Part shown: positions 1 to 16,402 of the stretch, in pieces
Layout of the letters: every line of letters starts with the position of its first letter
Numbering within the stretch: position 1 is the stretch's first letter
Source: Lethocerus indicus
Lineage: Eukaryota; Arthropoda; Insecta; Hemiptera; Belostomatidae
Direction: 5' to 3'
NCBI GenBank assembly: GCA_019843655.1
Contig: JACDQD010000003.1
Span: 929,346-993,345, forward strand
Length of the DNA: 64,000 bases
Program-made: the position numbers and the translations under genes
The notes under the pieces: generated by a model
The model's input: only the letters and a program-made list of their open reading frames with translations
The model's database searches: none
What the model was told of the DNA's origin: nothing

Positions 1-130
1 ACTGGAAAAATGAATAATAGTAATAAAGTGTAGTTTTCTCAGTCTACCTTACCGATTCTGTCGGCAGGAAAAATATCGGAAAAACGTTAATTCGATTAAT
101 TATCCGTTTTGAAACTCGAAGGAAACAAAC

Positions 131-2072
131 CTCTGTCAGGCAACAGTTAACGGCGAACGCGTGGAGCTCGCTTATCTCTTTGTCCGACTGGAACATGTTT
201 TCGTGTTTTACAACTTTCACGCAGTTTGTATCGATGCTGAAAACCTTAAATCTGAAATTCGTAATTCGAATTAGTTATCGGGTAACAACTGTTTATAGGT
301 TTAGTTGTTTAGCGATGATGAAATGGAAAAGTAAAAAATGACAAGAGTACCTTTCATCACTCAGGTGCGAAAGAACAATCCCACGAAAAATCGATTTCCT
401 TTCGAGGCAGCAAACAAACGTTCCGATTTCAGGGATGTCCGCGAAGCATTTCAAAGATTTAGTGTCATACTTCTTCCTGAAAAATAACGCATAATTGCGG
501 AAAAATGTTAGACATATTCCACCAGGGTCGAAATAAAAAAATTTCATTTCCTACTGATCGTTGCAATCGGAGACCAGGGTACGTTGTGTATAGAATCACT
601 ACAAATGAAGTGGGAAGTGGCTGAAGAGCCGGATTTCAAATATACGAATATATGAAATATAGGAACGAAAACAGCCACAAACAAGTCAACAGCACAAAGA
701 AAAATTATCGAATGGAAAAAATATATCAATATATGAAAACAATTGGTATAATATCATTACTGGAACTGTATTCTATGATTTATCCCTCAAATTCATTATT
801 ATTGTCGGGCGTATAGACACGTTTTGCAAAATTCTTACTTCATTTCCTTACAGAGGTGATTCAACTCTGTCTTGTCCTGGTAGGTGACCCAGAAGGACCA
901 AGGATCGCTTCCGTCGAGATACGTCACTTGCAAATGATTCGTTCTCTGCGGCAGCCAAGGAATTTTCGATTGGGCGAAAACGTTGAAACATTTTGCGGCG
1001 AGGGCCTCACAATCGCCCAATCCCGCCTGGACGTCCAATATCGCTCTGTTCAATTCCGTCAAATGTCGGCTCAGAGACGTCTTATTCTTCAAATTTAAAC
1101 CATCGAAACCGCTCTTGATCGACAATTCGTAGACCTGAAATAAACGTTTACACCGAATGAATACAATGCAATTAATTATAGGCAAACTTACCTGGAGGTA
1201 AGGTACTTGTCAATTACCTGCCACGAGTGACCCGTTTACCGACACTGTAACCTTCCCGTTTGACTGCGCTATATATCGAATAAACGTAGCCTGCGCCGCG
1301 ACTTTATGACATATTTCAGGATAGTTGACGAATAACACAGTTTACAAAACAAACATTTATCCGTAAACATTATTATTATTATATTATATTATCAACTTGG
1401 AAGTGATTCGATATCGATATATAGATACATCGATATATATTCGATACTAAACGCCACGTTTGGGATAGTTGGTTACCCTCGGGAGGGGCTCTAATTGACA
1501 AGTATCATAAATCGATATTAATAATTATAGTTACTATATTATTATTACAATTTTAAGAAATAAAACAGTTTTTAACTCTTCACCTATCCAGGGCAGTTCG
1601 TGACACGAGAATGGGCGATGGATTTGAAATTTAAAATTTAACTACATTGCAGCTACGCACTTCTGCTAAACATTATTATTATAACGATATCGATAATTTC
1701 CAGCGATTCAAAAAAAACAGACCAAACGGGCCTGAACACTTTCAATAAAATTGAAAAAGTTGCTTCACTTTATTACGACAGAATAAGTTAAAGGGACAAC
1801 TGTAACAGATTTTGATGGAAACGGCTGAACATTTAAAAATGAAATTTCCGCGCGTTATATCGAACAATAATACAGTCTCAAACTCTGAATTTGGTAAATT
1901 CACAGATTTGAGTTATGTATCGGGCCTAAGCGTTCTATGAACAGGACGAATTTCGCCGAATTCCAGTTAATCTTACCATACATTTGAGTTGTTCGATTTT
2001 GGACGTCAATTCGTAAATATTGGAACATATTCCCGAGACGGTTTCCTGGTACGGAGATATCGACGAGTCCAT
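131..2072 (-). CDS. Tudor-domain protein, N-terminal part (3' end beyond left edge)
   Basis: Four exons chain in frame: 1977-2072 (ATG at 2070-2072), 839-1134, 351-476 and 131-236; further exons must lie to the left of the window. The first exon begins MDSSISPYQETVSG and is helical. The second ends in a Tudor-like start with hydrophobic beta positions (WSFWVTYQDKTELNHL). The third carries IGTFVCCLERKSIFRGIVL, which resembles the extended Tudor core, and the fourth ends HAFAVNCCL, like the AI-C-L strand after a Tudor barrel. The usual F-x-D-x-G aromatic-cage segment is not evident, so binding of dimethylarginine is doubtful. An apparent stop after exon 2 is really a GTAAGA splice donor. Family members often act in germline piRNA granules, but the particular orthologue is not recognised, so that role is only inferred. 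Confidence 0.7.
1202..1506 (-). mobile_element. Short Merlin-type MITE in an intron
   Basis: This 305-bp stretch starts GGTACTTGTCAATT and ends AATTGACAAGTATC, so it has inverted ends. Its internal sequence matches, in inverted orientation, both ends of the Merlin element at 59891-60593: the ACAGTGTCGGTAAACGGG block and the GAGGGTAACCAACTATCCC block. It lies in the first intron of the Tudor gene. No clear target duplication remains, so it is probably an old, internally deleted copy. Confidence 0.6.
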
Positions 2073-3451
2073 TTTAAATATACGCAAATTATTCGTAAAT
2101 TTAAACTAGCAATTTGAACGGTTAGTACGCTGCAACCGGAAGGTTTTATAACCTCGGATCGGTCCTAGTACCAACTGTTGAAATCTAATTCTTTCTTAAT
2201 ATATAAAAGTGCATTCACTATTGTTTTTAATAGCTATTTAGTATTTAGATTTACATAAAAAGAGGAGAAAATCGATTAAAATTTGTATTTGAAAAGAATG
2301 AAAAGCTTTTATTAAAGCATTCCTATGAACTTTGTACGGTTTGAAAAACTGAAATTTGTTATAGATCAAAGACTCAAAAAGTATTAACAACACTACACAA
2401 AATGGTTATTTGGAAAAAATTATTTGCATTACATTAATATACAAGAATATCTGGTCTGAATTGAGTGTAATCCTCATAAAATGAAAATGAATCCCTATAA
2501 AATAGGGGACTCTCAGAAGTGAAGTGATTTAAAAATTATTCGTTGCAATAGTAATTTCTTTCTGCAGTCTTTTAGTTTTAGTAACAGGCGTATTGAATTT
2601 CAGTTGACCTGTCACAGCCGAGAAGTATCATCAACTGAATTTTTCATTCGGAATCATGAGATGGAGCCGACATCGTTCTGGAAACAAAAAATGAAACCGA
2701 CGCATAAAGTCGGAATGCCTTCGGCACAATTACAAAAATTATACATACATTCCGCAGAACACGATCCGACACAAAAGCGCATATTGACCACTCAGATTGT
2801 TCTTAGTTTTACAGTCAATAATACTTTACAAACAACAATGCACATTTTTAACTTGGGAACAAACATTCAGCAATTTAATGTTTGAATGAATAGCGTTAAT
2901 GCACTTGTAGTCGAATTCACAAATCAGTGCATAATGAATCATCGAAACATACAACATGTAATATAAATGAATTGGCAAAAATATCGAATTACTTATGGGA
3001 GAATTTCATTAAATTTGCAATTTTATTCAATATTTTGTCCCTCAACAGAATTTGTCGGCATCTGAACTTCACAGCACCCCAACAACTAGGCTATGCCCAG
3101 CACAATTTAAAGGGACAAATTACCTTCTTAAAATATATACGGATAATCAATCGCATTAGCATAAGTTTTACACAGGCAAATGCACTGGGTTTCTAAATGC
3201 ACTTCGATAACAGGGTTCTATAGTAATAAAGCTCCCGTGTAGACCCAGGTCACACAGAAAAAAATAAATAACTTTGGGTACAAATTATAAATGGTTTAAT
3301 TCGCGAATAATATAATTAAACGTTAAATTGGAGTAAAAATGTTGTAAAGAACCGATTCGCTTTACCAAAATGATATTTTCTTACTGATACAGAGCGGATA
3401 CATACAAATGACATTACTACATATCGTACAGGGAAAAAACTGAATCCTTCT
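2073..3451. other. Intergenic, AT-rich
   Basis: This lies between the start of the Tudor gene and the 3' end of mRpS18A. Its short open frames lack splice-consistent coding character. It should hold the Tudor promoter and the mRpS18A 3' UTR. I see no convincing gene. Confidence 0.5.
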
Positions 3452-5359
3452 TCACAAACTTGGTTGTTTTCTCTCTCTAGGCAGTTTAATCGTCGATTCA
3501 TCGAAATATGTATTGTACTTCTTCCATAACTTTCTCTTAGTCGGATCTTTTTTACTATTCTCAGGAGTTAAATTGGACATTAATCCTGTAAAAAAAAAAT
3601 AGAAATGCGCATGAAACATTGGTCTTTATGAAGCAGGAGTAATCTTGCATATTGCGTAGCTCAAAGGATGGTTCTGTGTTTGATTCACGGATGAGGACCA
3701 GTTCTTAAATCGTCGCATTTTAACAATTTTACTCATTGATTCCTAGAAATAAAAAAAATTGCGAGGGAAATGCTAACATCACTGAGGTGACACAAAACCA
3801 TACGTAAATTTCTTTTAGGCATCAAAGTGTGTTCGCTTAATCAAATAAATATTATTTCAGACTTACCAGTGTGCAAAAGGGTTAAACATATAGTAATTAG
3901 CATGTATAAAAATACATCTGACATGTTAAATGAAAATGATAGTGTATAAATCTTGATTGCTGAAATTGTAACAATCTTTTCATTCATATATAAATGATTA
4001 AAAGTTGGATATGAAAAATAATTTGAGAATATCTTCTCTTTGTTACACCGCACATATTTTTAGTTAAACCAACTTCATTCTTTTTTTCTCACCATTTTTA
4101 TAGCGCAATTTTGATGCGCACTAGTGATTGGAGTGAGCGCTTATTTCTCCGATCACTTATCCCAAGTTATGACTAATGAACAAATTAACATCCACGGCAT
4201 TCCGGGCAGATTCGAACCACCCACCCACCTCTGCGCCCGCGGGCTTATACTTAACAGTGTAATAATCCTAAAGTTCAAGCCAAAGCGACAACCTTTTATA
4301 ATGACTGCACGCTCGTGAACCCATATAATAAACTAAAATAGCGAGAACGGATAATAACGAATACAGTCTACGTACCGGCCTTTTGAGACATAGCGACCAT
4401 AGTCGCTATTCGTTTCTGCTGCTTACGGCACAGCCCCGTGATCCTTCTCGGCAGCATACAGCCGTCGGAACGCACAAACTGGCTGAGTATTAAAACGTCC
4501 TGAAACGTAACAGCGTTCATTTTTTTCTCGAATAAATTTAAATTTTTTATAAAATTCGAGTTCAAAAAATTAAAGGTCACCGTGTGTTTTATATCGAGAT
4601 CTGTACTGCAAACTGGGCACGCGTCGTTTTTCGGCCTCAGCATGTACGGCTCCCTGGGCGAGCCCACGATCCTACCTTCGATCACCAACTGCTTGTCCAC
4701 TTTCGTGACGACGACTGGCGGGAGAAAAAAAAAAAAACAGAAATTCTGTAATCAAATGAAGTAAAGAAACAAGAAAATATATTGTAGGTTCGTGGTGTTT
4801 CTGCCTCCTCTCGCCGGTGGTTTGGTCTTCCGCTAGACCGGTTTCGGCCGCTCGCCATCTTCAGTAGCGCTGTGTTAGTCACTTGTGTTAGTGTCACTGT
4901 GGATGTTTTTCGGGGGGCATCCTCACTGGTACTGTCACTGTTAGTACAGTGCATTGTACACACTCATCAGTACATTTTTTGTACTGTCAGTACAAGTGAA
5001 AGTGACAGTGCAGTGAGGATGTGCTCCCCGAAAAACATCCAAAGTGCCGACAGTGACTGACAGCGCTACTGAAGACAGCGAGCGGCCGAAACCGGTCTAG
5101 CAAAGGACCAAACCGGCGAGAGAGGGGACAGAAACACCGCGAACTGACGATATTCTTCCAACCCCTCGCAGACCACAAAACGGGTATATTAAACAAGAAA
5201 ATATACTGTCGGCTGTCAAAACTGTCGAAACTCACTCTCCTTGAGACGGGCCACCTTCGTCGTCGTAATCGACCTTTCCGTCAGCCCACTCCGGCGGCCG
5301 GCAAATATCGGAAAGACGAGATTCGATCTTAACTTCAGAAAATTCGTTATAACGCTCAT
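3452..5359 (-). CDS. mRpS18A: Mitochondrial ribosomal protein S18A (mL66)
   Basis: Four exons, 5236-5359, 4581-4714, 4376-4499 and 3452-3585, sum to 516 bp and give a 171-residue protein; the human protein, as I recall, is about 196. The start MSVITNFLKLRSNLVFP is basic and hydrophobic, like a mitochondrial presequence. Residues 74-77 are CPVC, and exon 3 gives DVLILSQFVRSDGCMLPRRI followed by TGLC, the hallmark of the S18 fold and its zinc-binding cysteines. The C-terminus is lysine-rich, ending RERKQPSL. The product is a structural protein of the mitochondrial ribosome. Intron 1 (4715-5235) contains a hairpin mobile element. The next gene upstream, NDUFAF1, is divergent. Confidence 0.92.
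4782..5190 (+). mobile_element. Hairpin retroposon-like element, copy 1
   Basis: This 409-bp insertion in mRpS18A intron 1 is one long imperfect palindrome. It is flanked by a perfect 15-bp direct repeat, AAACAAGAAAATATA, at 4767-4781 and 5191-5205. The left arm reads CTAGACCGGTTTCGGCCGCT and CCATCTTCAGTAGCGCTG, and the right arm is its reverse complement. Only the right end carries the extra segment ending CACAAAACGGGTATATT, so the element is asymmetric. Strand is set by taking that constant end as 3'. Confidence 0.75.
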
Positions 5360-5544
5360 CGTGAACGGTAATAAGTTTTTTTCAGATTCGAACCGACGAT
5401 AACAGTCCGGGAGGTTTCGCCATCTGAAGCCTCGTAGCGAGGAGAGTCTAGCTTAAGTTCTCGGGGTTTTTTTTATTGTATATTTTCCCGATTATCGCAA
5501 CAATATTGTTAAAAACTCACGAAAAATGTACTATAATATTTATG

Positions 5545-5604
<60 letters not shown>

Positions 5605-6587
5605 ATGGCCAATAGGCCGGAATGCGTGTAGGAATCACCATTTGTATATCGTTTTATCGATATATCATTTGTATTTAAAGAAATAAAACTTGTTTGTGTC
5701 CTTGTAAAAAAAAAATAGTGAGGAGTAATCGCGTGGGCTTCATTTAGAGCGACAAAAAAGAAATTTCAACGAATATTGGGATAAATACGTTGAAAATTTA
5801 TTTGCCCGAAACAATCGTTTATTAACGTATAAAACAGTGGCTCTTAAAAGCTCAAGTTCATACAGAAATTACGGTTATGGGTTTTTTTTGCAACAAAACT
5901 CAAATATGCCAAAACTAAGAATAAAGTAAAAAAAAATATGCGAATGGAATATTTGTTATCCACAGTTGGCATTGCAGTTACTTCGACCATTTGCTACTAC
6001 CAAACTTGTGTGAAAAATGGGTTTTTCATCACTTTTGCGTATAAAAACTAAAGCGTGAAATCGCTCTTAAATGCGAGTGATGACTTGCGCACAAATATTT
6101 ATAATAAACGAGCGACAACAGTCTAGTCGTTAATCAAAATAATATTGTTTCGTCCACGATATATAAAATGTACAATATTTTTAAATAAACGAATAATATA
6201 TCACAAAAAATGGAGACACTTTTTCATTGGGGCGCGGAGACCTATTTTCAGATTTAAAGGGGTGCGGGACACTTAAACGGTTAAGAGAAACACTGGTATA
6301 AAAGATAACGAAAATAACTGAAAATCGAGACCGACTTTCCCGAAAAGGTCCTGGGAGTTTAAATTTTGCCGTCGAGGTTCATTCGAGCCGAAATTATCCA
6401 ATAAGTTGGCAAAATAAATGAGAATAAATAGTCAATTTTCGGATATACCTTTTTCGGGAGCTGAAGGCGTGGCCTCGGCTTTTAGAGAATCGCTTGTTTC
6501 ACCCTCAGGGGAATTTTTTTATTTTGATTCGGGGAGGTTACAACCGGTGTTATCCGGTGATCCACTGCTGACACAGGTTGAGTATTA
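5360..6587. other. Divergent intergenic region with (TA)n
   Basis: This separates the mRpS18A and NDUFAF1 start codons and must hold both promoters. It contains a (TA)n tract at 5551-5599. No other gene was seen. Confidence 0.5.
5551..5599. repeat. (TA)n microsatellite
   Basis: About 24 uninterrupted TA units upstream of the mRpS18A start. Confidence 0.95.
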
Positions 6588-9468
6588 ATGAATATTATAA
6601 AGTGGACTAGTGTGAGGAGTCTCCTGTCTCTCGCCGACGGCAGTAGGAATGTGTTGTGGCGGCGATGCCTGTTCTGGGAGCCGGACAGGAAAGGCGGTTA
6701 CAACAAGGACACTAAGAGCCCCTCCAACGTCCAACTCATCAGGGACGGCCTCAAAGAGCTCAAGAAGGAAATCGGCATCTGGAGGAACGAAGTCATCGAG
6801 AAAATAGAATCCGATCCGATCCTGCAATACGTCCCTGGTAACCACCTATTCGACACATAAATAGCGAACGAATTAAAAGGGAAATGGCAGTTTTTCAACT
6901 ATTACTTAAGTATTTCCTCAAATATAATTCCTAATCACCAATTTGGCTTCGGATAGCAGCACTCCACTATCCAGCAGTTCTTCGGCGTTGTAGAAGAGAT
7001 CTTCTCCTTGGTGTCTTCCTCGATGTTGCAGAAGCATTCGATCGAGTTTGGCACCCCTGGGGTTATTGTTTAAGCTCGAAAGCATCCTTCCCGATACATC
7101 ATTACCTCATCCTCAAATCCTACCTCGAGGACAGGTTCTTCGGAGTTGAGGAAGGCCGAGAGCCATCCGACCGCTGTCTGGTCGAAGAAGCGCCTCTGTC
7201 CCTCCTCACTGGGGGAGTGTCCCAGGACCACTCCTATACACAGTATATACCTCCGATATACCTGAATATCCTTCCTGCAGTCCTGTTGATGACACACGTC
7301 TCCTTACCTCCAACCAGTGAATAGCTCTAAATCTGCTCACGTCACTTTCACACTACGTCGACATCCTCGCCCTCCTGTTCTATTCTAACCAGTACTCCTC
7401 TATCCCCACCCGACAGCAGGCTCCCTACCTTGGGCTCTGTATAGACAAATGACTCATGTGGAATCCCCAGTACCCGACTGAAAAGAAGAGATCTAAACCG
7501 CAAATTTGGACTGTCGAGACCTCGTTTGAAAAGAACAAACTGACAATATATAAAGCCATACTAAAACTGACACGGACATACGGAATAGAACTACGCCGGG
7601 TTCCACCAAGAAATCCGACATCGCTCGCATCCAAACATTCCAGTCAAAAGTCCTTCCAGACCACCCTTAATGCTTCCACCCCCTCGGGTGTGTTTCTAAC
7701 TGAACAATCCACAATGACCTCAACATACCGACAGTCAACGAAGTCGCAAAATCACGCTTCCATAAATTCTATTCCCGCCTCTCTCCACATCCAAATCTAC
7801 TCGTTCAGTCCCTTTCCTCTTTTACCCATCCGTTATCCCCTTAAACGCCGCTGGCCAAGAGACTTTCTGTGGGCCGGATACAGGTCAAAAGTACCATCAT
7901 TGGATGGCGTCTTTATCCAGTGAAACAAGTTAAAAAAAAAAGCCCTGGGATATGGAAGTCCCTTGTACTCATACCCTAACTTGTACCACTGACACCCCCC
8001 GGCATACAGGCAGTTTTGAACTTTCAACCACCGAGTCCCGAGGCGCACACTCTACACCTTGACCCCAAACTTTCTAAATATCCCCAACCGCTTTTATCGA
8101 GAGCGACTCTACTTTCAGGGGTCGTCGATAAACAATGGACGATACGCACGAAGGAAGACTTGGAAAAGTGGGTAGTGACGAGCGATTCGGACCACGGCGA
8201 AGGGTACAGCACGTGCCAGTTCACCATCAGCCCCCAGTCGAAGGGACTGTTCGCCGGAAATCTGGACACCCAGGTACCGAAGGACGGAAAGCTGAGGAGG
8301 GCCGGCTACTGCAGCATAAGGACGATGAGAGCCAGAGTAAGCCCAGTACAATGTTTATATAAATTGTGACGGAACCGGTAACGGTTGGAAGTGAACACCC
8401 GACAACCCCACAACCCGACACGGAGGGTCGAAGAAAAATTTCGGGAATAGCGTTGGTTTAACCGATGTTCTTCCCACAGTATTAAGCAATCCTATCTAGT
8501 ATCTAGTTAGTGATAAATACGTTATTATTCGGGCTAAACAATAGTTCGCATTCGTGTGAAAATATATAAAAGATCTCGCTGGAAGTTAATTAGTGATAAT
8601 ATGTTATTATTTGTTTCGACCTTTGTCTCATTTGGGTAAAACAACCAGCATATTTTGTCGCGCTCTATGCACCCCCAGATTTAAGAAACTAGCACACGGT
8701 CCGAAACAAGATCAAAATAAAAGGATTAGGCCCGATGTTGCTCCCCCCCCCCAATAATAATATTTGGCAGTTTTGAATCAAATCTGGACTGTTCAGTTTC
8801 ATTTTTTTTTTTTTCCAATAAACAGATTTCAGATGTCTTTCTTTTTAGAAATCGTTCAAACGCGACTCGTACCACGATTGGTCGCAGTACACTCATTTGG
8901 TGGTGCGGGTGCGCGGCGACGGTCGTACCTACTTGATGAATATCACGACCAGCGGCTATTTCGACCAGCTATGGAACGACGTCTACAACTACGCTCTGTT
9001 CACAAGAGGAGGGCCCTACTGGCAAGTCTCCAAGGTGTGTCAATTTTATTTCAATATCGAATATGACTCGGCCATTAGTCGAAGGACGGGGTCTCTCGAT
9101 TTTAAGATATCCTCGGTATTCTAATGGGCCTATTTGAATCTTCAAAAACCGCACCCTATAACCAAGTCATGTTACATAGTACTACTCATAAGGTAGCGCA
9201 CATTTTTTATCTAATTCCCTAATAATTATTTTTTATTTTATAGATTCCTTTCTCGAAGTTTTTCTTCTCGAGCAAAGGAAGGATACAGGATGCGCAGTGC
9301 AGGATACCGCTCGATAGGGTATCGAACTTTGGTATAACGGCCGCAGACAAAGTCAACGGGCCTTTCTCCCTCGAAATTGATTATATAGGCCTCGAATATG
9401 ACCCCTGTCATAAAGAAGAATTCGCCTATGAGATGTACAGACTACCGAAAAATATTGTCTCGACATAG
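6588..9468 (+). CDS. NDUFAF1: Complex I intermediate-associated protein 30 (NDUFAF1)
   Basis: Exons 6588-6837, 8119-8336, 8849-9034 and 9244-9468 total 879 bp and give 292 residues. From about residue 85 the protein is a CIA30 domain: [17 protein letters not shown], a GYC-RTMR segment, then [45 protein letters not shown] and [16 protein letters not shown]. These follow the human protein almost motif for motif. NDUFAF1 is a mitochondrial assembly factor for the membrane arm of NADH dehydrogenase. The N-terminus is basic, as expected for import. The reading frame at 6838-6860 continues past the splice donor only by chance. Intron 1 holds a decayed LINE. Poly(A) signals (AATAAA) follow near 9520-9530 and 9704-9710. 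Confidence 0.95.
6945..7870 (+). mobile_element. Decayed Jockey-like LINE fragment
   Basis: Reverse-transcriptase remnants occur in shifting frames inside NDUFAF1 intron 1. The clearest part is 7456-7920, with [19 protein letters not shown] and then a degenerate FQSK-L-LNAS and L-EQSTM block. This corresponds to the C-terminal thumb and connector of Jockey-clade reverse transcriptases. Frameshifts and lost residues show that it is dead. Confidence 0.65.
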
Positions 9469-12468
9469 AGCTTAATTAATCGATATAGATGATAAAATTA
9501 GCGTTTAATAATATTAGCTGGTTATAAATAAATTCTGTTATTTATTTACGAGCATTCTTGTTCTTCTCCCTTTTATATATCTATTATACATATTTTTTCC
9601 ATTAAGAAATACTACTGTTGGTGAAATGTTTTTTGTTTATCGAAAATGTATTAAGTGTTTATTTGAAAACTAAGTGCATGAATATTGAGACAGTCAAATT
9701 ATTCAATAAATGATCTTCCAAAATTTTTCTTCGGGTAAGTATTTATACACAGTGATGCTAATCAATTTCGGTGTAAAACATTGTATGGTTTTAAACCGGT
9801 TACTAATATATATTTATATACTATATATATTTGAATTCCCGCTCCTCAGTTACCATCCCCTTCCCTTATGAATGAATTAAGAATATAGGTATATCAATTA
9901 GGTATTAGGTATATCAAATCTAGAAGTGGGGAATGGCCGAGTGGCTTAACTGTGATTTTACCATCGGTATTTGCCATTATGCGCAGGATTTGAGTCCTTT
10001 TAAGTTGGACTTTTAAAAAAAAACTGTTAGAAAAGTTAAAATATATAATATAAAATAATTATCAGAATTAATATGCATCATGTAATAAAACTAACTTTTT
10101 TCAATGCATCCATTACTTTCTGTATTATTTTAACTTTATTTATTATGTATGCGAAATTATGCTTTGATTTGTTAGATGTAGGTCAGCTTATTCAGTTATG
10201 CTGAAGGTTGATTAAATTTATTTCTGTTTACCATTAAAGATTTAGAAATCATTATTTTTTTAGTTCTAACTGGAATGAAACTCCCTTGCTTTTAACACAG
10301 GAATCAAAGTTCCATATCCCTCAAAGTTCCATATCCCTCGGCTATATTTAGTGGTATAAAAAGAAATTTCACCTTTCGAGTAATTCTCCTGCCCACTGTC
10401 TCATCAAGATCCTCTTGATTCAAACACCGAATGAATCCCGATATTTTTATAACATTGGCCTGGTGATGTGAAAAAATAAATTAAAATCAAATAAAAATAA
10501 ATGGTAATTAAAAAATCGTTTTTTTTTAAGAACTTAAAAGAACTTCTCATATCACTAGTTCAAATGTGCCAGCCATTGCTGGATATTTTGTAACAATTAA
10601 TTTCTGCTGCAATTTATAATCGAGATCAGTAGCAACTGATAGGTAGAATTAATAAAAACAAAAATGAATCTTGGGAACTAATGCCGCTGTTGTTTCATAC
10701 TAAATCAATATTTTCAAAATAGTAACTAGTTCACCATTGATTTATTACCAATTATCTGAGAATATTGTAAAATTATTTCAGGAATCTCCTTATAAATTTG
10801 TATGTTTGCGTTAAAGGAATACATTTTTTTACCACATTCCTGTATTTGATCCAATAAAAATCTGGGAGCAGAGTATTGGTCGTTTTCAACTAATCGAATT
10901 GTATACCATTAATTAATATAATATCAAAAATCATGCTCCATTTTAAGTCAATAGCTCATCCAGTAATGTTATTACTTAGAAACAATTATCAGGGCCTGTA
11001 ATCCATAATTAGTACCTTTAGAGTTTTAAAGTTATTTCTTTTCCAAGTTCAGAGTAGGACTCTAAGCTTCTATTCTTTATACTTCAATCAAGCTCATAAA
11101 CTTGAATTATCCAAAACACTAGGAAAAAATACTTTTTCAAGTACCAACTGAAGAGTGGAAGGGCAGCACACCATTTTTTGTTTCACCACTGGTCTTTTGA
11201 CATTGAGTCTTCCATTTAACTTCTTTTTTGACTTCCAACCTAGGACAATTCAAAAATTGTTCATTTCATAACTGCGCTGTAGAAGTAGCTCTGTTATAAT
11301 ATTAACACTCCTACAGGTTAATAAAACTTCTATACTTTTGAATTCAATTTCCCTTAAAGAGTTAACTTACCTGCCTTATTCATTGGGAAAATTAGTACGA
11401 AATAAATTGAATTTGTAACATTAGTTAAAGTGGCATATCAAACCCTTAACTCAAAAATGAGACCATAACCACATAATTATTAACTGGCATATTGATATTG
11501 GTAAAAAAAAATTGGATAGGGAGAAAAGGTATGTTTGAACACTCAAATTTTCTAAAATCTTAAGAACTATTTTTTTAATTTATTTGCTCTTTTTCTCAGA
11601 ATCAAGTCCATCACACTAATTGCCGATTGCAATACTAAAAATGGCACAGATATTAATAATTCTATCGAGTTCACTTCCATGCATTTGATTGAGTCCCTTT
11701 TCAATTCAATCCTGGCTTCGGTAAGTCAAAGGTACAACGTATAACTTTTCTGTATAAAATAAATAAAAAGAAAAAAGACTGTAATACCTGTGTATTTGAC
11801 AATGTATAATTAGAGGCGGTGGCAGCTATTACTGAAGAAATGATAACAAATAAAAACGGGAGAACAAAAACAAACAATCACTACTAATAATAGAATTTAA
11901 TATTCTAACACTGTACAATGGAATTGTCCTGGACTTCAGTGATCAGTAAAATTTAAGTTGAACGGACAGAAACAATATGTTTCCAATCACGCTCAACCCA
12001 CATAAGTGATTGCACAGGAGGAGGTACCCAAAAAAAAGTTATATAATAAACATTTTGTTACAAAACAGTAATTGAGCCTAGCCCCTTTTAATAGAACTGA
12101 ATTACAATTATTTATTGATCATGATAGCCAAAAAAAAAAAATTAATTAAATTTCTCTACGAAGGCGCCACCTATACGTGGAACAGATGCTGGAATTTAAC
12201 GCTGTTTTGTGTTGTACTACAAGTAGGTACATCCCGGCCCTTCCGTCTTAAGAACGGGCTACCGACCGACGTCCCCGAGGAGATTTGACAAAAAGAAACC
12301 CGGGGGGGGAAAAGAGGAGAAGAGAAAAATTTGATAGGATATGATTGGCGGGGTGGGGGGCGCATTCCGTTCCAACGATAGCTGTAGCCAGGTGTCTCTC
12401 ACTGTTGAGTGTGGTGGCAGTGAAGTGACCGCAACGACACTAATAGAAAAATGCAGCTTTCAATTTCT
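9469..12468. other. 3-kb convergent intergenic region, AT-rich
   Basis: The NDUFAF1 and ATPsynC 3' ends face each other here. I see AATAAA signals for NDUFAF1 and, on the minus strand, an AATAAA at 12111-12116 for ATPsynC. A tRNA-like relic lies at 9926-10005. No further gene was recognised. Confidence 0.5.
9926..10005 (+). pseudogene. tRNA-like relic (Ser/Leu type) or SINE head
   Basis: A perfect A-box-like TGGCCGAGTGG (9934-9944) and a B-box-like GGATTTGAGTCC (9986-9997) have class II tRNA spacing. An A-run follows shortly after. The acceptor stem does not pair well, so a retro-pseudogene or SINE head is likelier than a working tRNA. Confidence 0.45.

Positions 12469-16373
<3,905 letters not shown>

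Positions 16374-16402
<29 letters not shown>

Noticed and set aside
835..839. Stop codon ending the Tudor ORF
   Set aside because: The TAA lies in a GTAAGA splice donor, and the frame resumes correctly at 476.
3655..3710. tRNA- or SINE-like A and B boxes
   Set aside because: GTAGCTCAAAGGATGG and GTTTGATTCAC are suggestive, but no fold or second copy supports them.
4195..4225. Minus-strand B box (GGTTCGAATCTGCC)
   Set aside because: No convincing A box at the right spacing and no paired stems.
7456..7923. 155-codon ORF as a gene
   Set aside because: It matches part of a Jockey reverse transcriptase, is broken on both sides and lies in an intron.
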